Below the pieces are notes generated by a model. That model was not told the DNA's origin. It saw only the letters and a program-made list of their open reading frames with translations, and did no database searches. DNA of 64,000 nucleotides from Atopsyche davidsoni. Taxonomy: Eukaryota; Arthropoda; Insecta; Trichoptera; Hydrobiosidae. Position numbers and translations under genes: made by a program. Position 1 is the first letter of the stretch. Each line of letters starts with the position of its first letter. Below, one piece after another: positions 58,681 through 64,000 of this stretch. The stretch spans positions 11,162,501 through 11,226,500 of the forward strand of contig JAILWY010000027.1 of assembly GCA_022113835.1 (NCBI GenBank), read 5' to 3'.

Positions 58681-61600
58681 ATTGTTAAATTATTTCGAAT
58701 GATACAAATCAAGCTAATCAGTTATTGCTATTTTCTACTTTTATAAGTTGCCAAATAAACGCAGCGAATACTCAGCCAAAGCATGTATATATTACTATTA
58801 TTTTTTCAGTCTGCTTAGTTGCTGCAGCAGTGTAATGATGTGTACTCAAAGTATAGTTTTCTGTAAATTCTGTCCCATAATTTCACCGTTAAATGCATGT
58901 ATTGTAAATCTACATCATTTGTGGGCAGGTTGTACTTATAGCTGTCGAACACTAATTTTATGTTTACGACAAGTCAGAATAAGAAAGCTGCCTCTATCAA
59001 AAATCACCATTTCAGTATGTTTGTACCAAGGACCTCTTCAGTTTTATGTGTGTATTTATTTATTTGAGCCGACTCACTAAACTGAGTAATTTCCGTTATC
59101 GAATATGAAAGTAAGTATTTGATGAAAAATAAAATACAAAATAATAACAGACAGACTGACTTTTGTACCTCAAAAACAAGGATTGCGAAGGGGAATCGTC
59201 TCACTTTATGGAATACTTACTTTGGTCTGATTTGTTGAATTATCACTTGATTAGTTGGATTTTTCCCGAGACTGTTGGTCGGTGTTTAGTTGGCGGGTTA
59301 GTATTTCTGTTTGTAGTTCCTCGATGCATGTCAGTCAGCAGTATCAACAATTCAGCTTCTATTTATTCATATTTAAGGATCCACCTGTACCTGAGCTCAT
59401 GCGATTATAACGTATGCGGTTTTAATAGTTTTATTACGTACAATCACTTAGAAAATTATTTTCAATCAGTGATAAATCTAACGGTTTTTTTACCTCGTCA
59501 AACCTTGCATTGTAGCAGACCAGCCAAATGCTCACAGCCACGTCGGAAGTTGTTAGCTGGGAAAGTTATACTCGTATTGTTATGCTCATAAGACTGTCTT
59601 ACTCATTAGAAGATTTTATCGTACATAATATGTGTACCCAGTTTAAAGCGGTTATTGTATTGTACTTCCCCTTTCCTATCGACCATCTGGATGTAAGATG
59701 TTTTTTATTAGACTTAGTTGTATACCATATTAACAAGCAATTGTGCTTGATGACACCTTGACCTTGAGTTTTCTGGAAATGTAGTAATCAAGGCTTTTAT
59801 TACTTTCTTTATGTGGCCGGACTGTTCAGTCTTGATTGAGAGTCCTTTGGTTTGATCACTGCTCTGACAGAAGAATTTATAACTCATTTAATTAGCACCT
59901 ATTGCAGTTGGATTTTTACTAATCCATAATTTAAATTAACGTTACCCATTGTATGTTATCAACTTAAGATAGCGATGCAAAGTTTCACTTTCTGGATCTG
60001 GTCTGCTATATGCTAGAATTGCGTGCTCATCATTCAGAGTTTTATTTTGTTATAGTTTTAACTACATATTTTATATATGTTTTTCTATTTGAAGGTAAAG
60101 TTCACTTATTTTGTAGATGTTGAAATTAAATTTCCCGTTAAAAGTTTTTTGTTTGATTTTGCTACAATATTACAAAACAGTAATGGAATAATTTTCTTGC
60201 TTTTGTATGGATTTTAGGTTTTAAATGTTTTTTATTTTCATATTACTTTGTGAGGTAGTGTAGGTTTATTTTAAGAATATTTTAAATTGTAAGTTTTTCT
60301 AAGGGTTAGATTAATTACAAAAGACAAGGAGTTACTTCTGTTCAGATTTTTTTTTTATAGCTTTTTAGTGCAGATGCGAGATCAACAAGTAAAAACCTGG
60401 AATGTTTAACCAAACTATTTTCATGATCATCACAGGTTATCAGAGGCTTTTTTGATACCTCATGATCCTCATTAGCTCTTTCACTAACTCGAACTACATA
60501 CTTAACTTCTAGACTCGTTCTTTCAAAGCTTGCAGCTTCCTGCTCGAAGGAGTTGTTATTTTTTATGGTTTTTCACATACTATGTTCAGTTCTATAACCA
60601 GTTTCTCATGTCCTGTATAAGCTTCTATTTTTTTGATTCCCTAATATTTTCCGAATGACAAATCAAATCAAGTATATTTCAGAATTATTTGTATAGGTCT
60701 ATGGATAATTTTTTTAAAAATTTATATTTATTTTTTGTAAATTAATAGACATGCATGCATTGTTTGAAATTGATTTATCTATTGTTTAAATCTATTACAT
60801 AAATTAAAAATATATAATAATATTCTATGAACCTCTTTTTGGTAATAATTCTATTGCAAAATTAAAAAAAAAAAAAACAATAATTTTTAATCACGGCACG
60901 CACCGATTGAACTGATTTTGCATATTCTGCTAAGTTAGATTTTGTACAACGGCTATAGTAATAAAATTTATTCATAAAATCACCCATCAATATTAAAATA
61001 TTGAAAGATCATTTTATAGAAAGTTGGTTTTGTGTAAAATTATTAGGGTCGAACGATCGGTTGACTTTGAATATAACAAGTCATCACTTTGTAGCCCCTA
61101 AAATACGTTCTGTAAAATAATAAAGTCATTGAAATGATGTCGCTGGTGCCTTGTTTATGTCGACTCCACGGAAAGAAAAATAATATATTAACTCCAAAGG
61201 TCTACATAGTTACAATATTAATAAGTCTCTGAATGAGGAGACTTCTGGCAATTATTGACAAGAAAACAATTGTCAACTCGAGTTATTTAAGATTACGAAT
61301 TTTACTATTTTATACGGTAGATATAAAAAAAAATATTTTCGGCTTTTCGAATGGTTTGTACTAACTCATGTTTGAACTTTTGATTTCCTCACGTGTACAA
61401 TGAATTTTGATCATAAATAATGCATTAACTGTTTTTTGTCTATTTCGTGTTTAATACTAAGGATAAGTTTATTAATAATAACACGGAGAGAAACCTCCAA
61501 GGTGATGTATACAATACTGTTGTAGGGTAGAATTATTAACTGTTAGAAAGAATGAAAAGGTTTAAAAACAATGTATGACATTCAAATTATATTGAAAGTT

Positions 61601-64000
61601 AAAGATGGATCTTAGGAAGAAATGATAGTTTTTAATAAAAATGGAATTAATTGTAAATCAACCGGAATAATAATAAATTATACTTGTGTGGTGTATAAAG
61701 ATCAGTGTCATTTGCATCTTATTTAGTGCTTTTTTCAGTTGTTTGAAGTACTTTTTATTTCTTTTTTGAAAAATTTATATTGATGGATATTGTAAAAGGC
61801 CATCTTGTTGTGCTAATGCCTCCCGAGTTCAAAGTCCTTCTCATAACGTATTAAGTGGTAAATTCGGTTTATTATTATCAAGTTTCGCTACACGGGCAGT
61901 CTAAATGCTATGAACAGCTGTTGCAATCTCACATTTAGAAACATTGCATTTCTCATACGTACTATCATTGCAAATTCCACACCGTTGCACAGTTATCGTG
62001 TATCGTATAGTATATCGTATAGGATAGTAGATACAACTTTGTAAAATGTTTGATTTCCCCAGCAGAAGAACTTGACCCATTCTTGATTTCTTTTCAATAT
62101 CGATAGCAAGACTAAAATTTAAGCCACACGTATACATCTTATTTCAGAAAAAAAAATTAAACGATTTAATAAATTGCTAGATATTTTGATATTGTCAAAA
62201 ATGTAATTATGACTTTATACTCTGGAGGTTTGGTTTGAAGCTTTTCTATGGGTTGTATTTAAAATAATGAATATTAAAAAAAAATGTGACGGATCGAAGT
62301 CTATAGTGATAGGAATGTATGGTGCTTGGAATGACCACGTATATTTATAAATACTTTTTATTAAAATAATTAAACGGCACAATGTAAGCAAATGAACTCC
62401 GTTAGTTTTATAACTTCTTAGGCATTTTAAATTGAATATTGATGTATTTATTTGACTTGCTATTAACCACAATGAGGACTTTATCATAATCACTGTAATG
62501 TTGTATTTGACGATGGACATTTTACATTTCTCCATATGTCGGCCCTCGTCGATAAAAAGCAATAAGTAGCCCTCGTAGATGAAACCTCGTACAGCACTCA
62601 ACATGCTTTGTCATTTCTTATGTTCTTGTGATAGTATATTTTGGCCTAATTAATGAAAGAATACTCTACCACTGTTTATCGATTTCATTTAAAAATCACT
62701 GTTGGTACTATATTATATCTGTAATACATTATTATATACTTATATATTACATCTGTAATACACTTTGACGTTTTATTAATTGGAGATTGTTTCTATTGCA
62801 AATTTTCCTTTTATAAAGTATTTTAAAAACAACTGTACTTAATGGTAACGTTTTCATTACTTATTATGTTTTTTTAGTTTAAAATTAATAGATTTGTTCA
62901 AATGAAATTCTTATAGAGACATTTATTATATTATATGCAAAATCTTTCTGATCGATTGTAGTTTTTCAAGTGTATTTTGGAAGATATGTTAATTTTTATT
63001 CATCAAAGAACTTGTTAAAAATCTGTAGTTTTGATAATGCCTAACACATTCACGGTCAATTTTTAATTTTGAAATGTCTCCATTTATTAAATTTCTTGTT
63101 TAATATTTTTATAAATAAACATTTGCGCACGCAGTTTATTTATAAAAATAACACATCGAAAAGGCAAATTGACATAAAGGAGAAGTGACATAAAGGAGAA
63201 GTGACATTTTTAATGAATGAGCATGACCACTTTTAAAGTAGCATAAATGCTTTATTTTAGATTCTAGAGACACCAGTTTATACTACTTCTAGTAGTTAAT
63301 AGAACTGAGTAAGACTGCGTCGATACGTTCAATTTTAACAGTTATGTCAATTTGTCATTTTGCTCTCGGTGTGATGATGTCTTGCGGTAGTGTCAGTGAA
63401 TGCGTTAGGTGGACCGAAGTTTTGTTTTAAAGAGATAATTTACTGTTGAAAATGATCGGAACGGTTAGAGAGCAAATCACCGTGTAACAAATAAGAATGG
63501 ATGTACAAAGAAGTAAACCGTGTACTGTGAATCAATGCAGATAAGTATTGTGTCTGCAATACCTGATACTGATACCTTGATTAATTTATTGGACAATGTA
63601 AAGATAGCTATAGGTACCGTAGGACGTAGACATTCCTGTTGAAATATTCATCTACATTCATATTATTTTCATTTATAGTTTTATATACATACATTAATAT
63701 ACTAAAGCAATAAGATTTACCTTACTCGGATTATACTTACATATTACAGAAGTAACTTACAAATCGATAATATATTATATATAGGAACCTTACAATATAT
63801 GAAATAGAGGAAGGGATAAAACTCACGTTCGATCCGGCTGCGCTTGCAAAGTTCAAAAGATGATATTTACTTATGAGTAATTAAAAAAATATCGCTGCGA
63901 TTACTTCTCCAAGTGTTAAAATTTGTAATTAGGGTCAATGGAATTGTTAAATCATAAAATTAAAAAATAGATTTACAGTGAAGTAAACTGATTACTTGGT
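58681..64000. other. Distal 3' UTR or intergenic DNA; no gene seen
   Basis: AT-rich throughout. The longest open frame (59163-59591, 142 codons) shows no recognisable domain and has coding-unlike composition. The window ends without another gene. Confidence 0.5.
63171..63207 (+). repeat. 16-bp tandem repeat, 2.3 copies
   Basis: GACATAAAGGAGAAGT twice, then GACAT. Confidence 0.9.

Noticed and set aside
59163..59591. 142-codon open frame downstream of the receptor gene
   Set aside because: No recognisable domain; AT-rich 3' UTR-like setting; likely chance.

Overview
The window is AT-rich animal nuclear DNA, most consistent with an insect. Evidence is a multi-exon gene with GT-AG introns, mariner-type and hAT-type DNA transposon relics, 3'-end fragments of non-LTR retrotransposons, a tRNA-derived repeat family and many simple repeats. 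No bacterial gene, rRNA, CRISPR array or operon was seen. I cannot name the species.

The one convincing protein-coding gene is on the + strand from about 38.2 to 56.5 kb. Seventeen consecutive exons can be joined with every intron phase matching. They give an open frame of about 1,284 residues in this window, ending at a TGA at 56463-56465. The product is a type I membrane protein with four immunoglobulin domains, four fibronectin type III domains, one membrane helix and a cytoplasmic tail of about 270 residues. This is the layout of the DCC/neogenin/protogenin (IGDCC) receptors, and protogenin-like is the best guess. The first exon seen starts inside a codon and inside Ig1, so the signal peptide and true start lie upstream, either unrecognised in the first 38 kb or outside the window.

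The most unusual coding feature is in that first visible exon (38167-38910). Ig1 appears to be split by about 158 residues between its first cysteine and its core tryptophan, where a normal Ig domain has roughly 10-15. The inserted segment runs proline-rich, then Asp/Tyr-rich, then polyproline, then Lys-rich, and is encoded by a very GC-rich stretch in AT-rich surroundings. A deleted mariner copy ends about 63 bp before this exon.

Regions: 1-38 kb holds no supported exon and is probably a long first intron or intergenic DNA. It contains two deleted copies of one Tc1/mariner-like element (1.0 and 29.4 kb), two hAT-type MITEs (10.3 and 34.7 kb), a 377-bp long-inverted-repeat MITE (22.0 kb), four copies of a tRNA-like inverted-repeat family (11.7, 12.1, 25.8 and 34.1 kb), about ten retrotransposon 3' tails on both strands, a (TA)n tract and several minisatellites. 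38.2-56.5 kb is the receptor gene; its introns hold a third hAT MITE (52.4 kb) and a LINE scrap (49.7 kb). 56.5-64 kb starts with the 3' UTR and then runs into AT-rich DNA with no recognisable gene.
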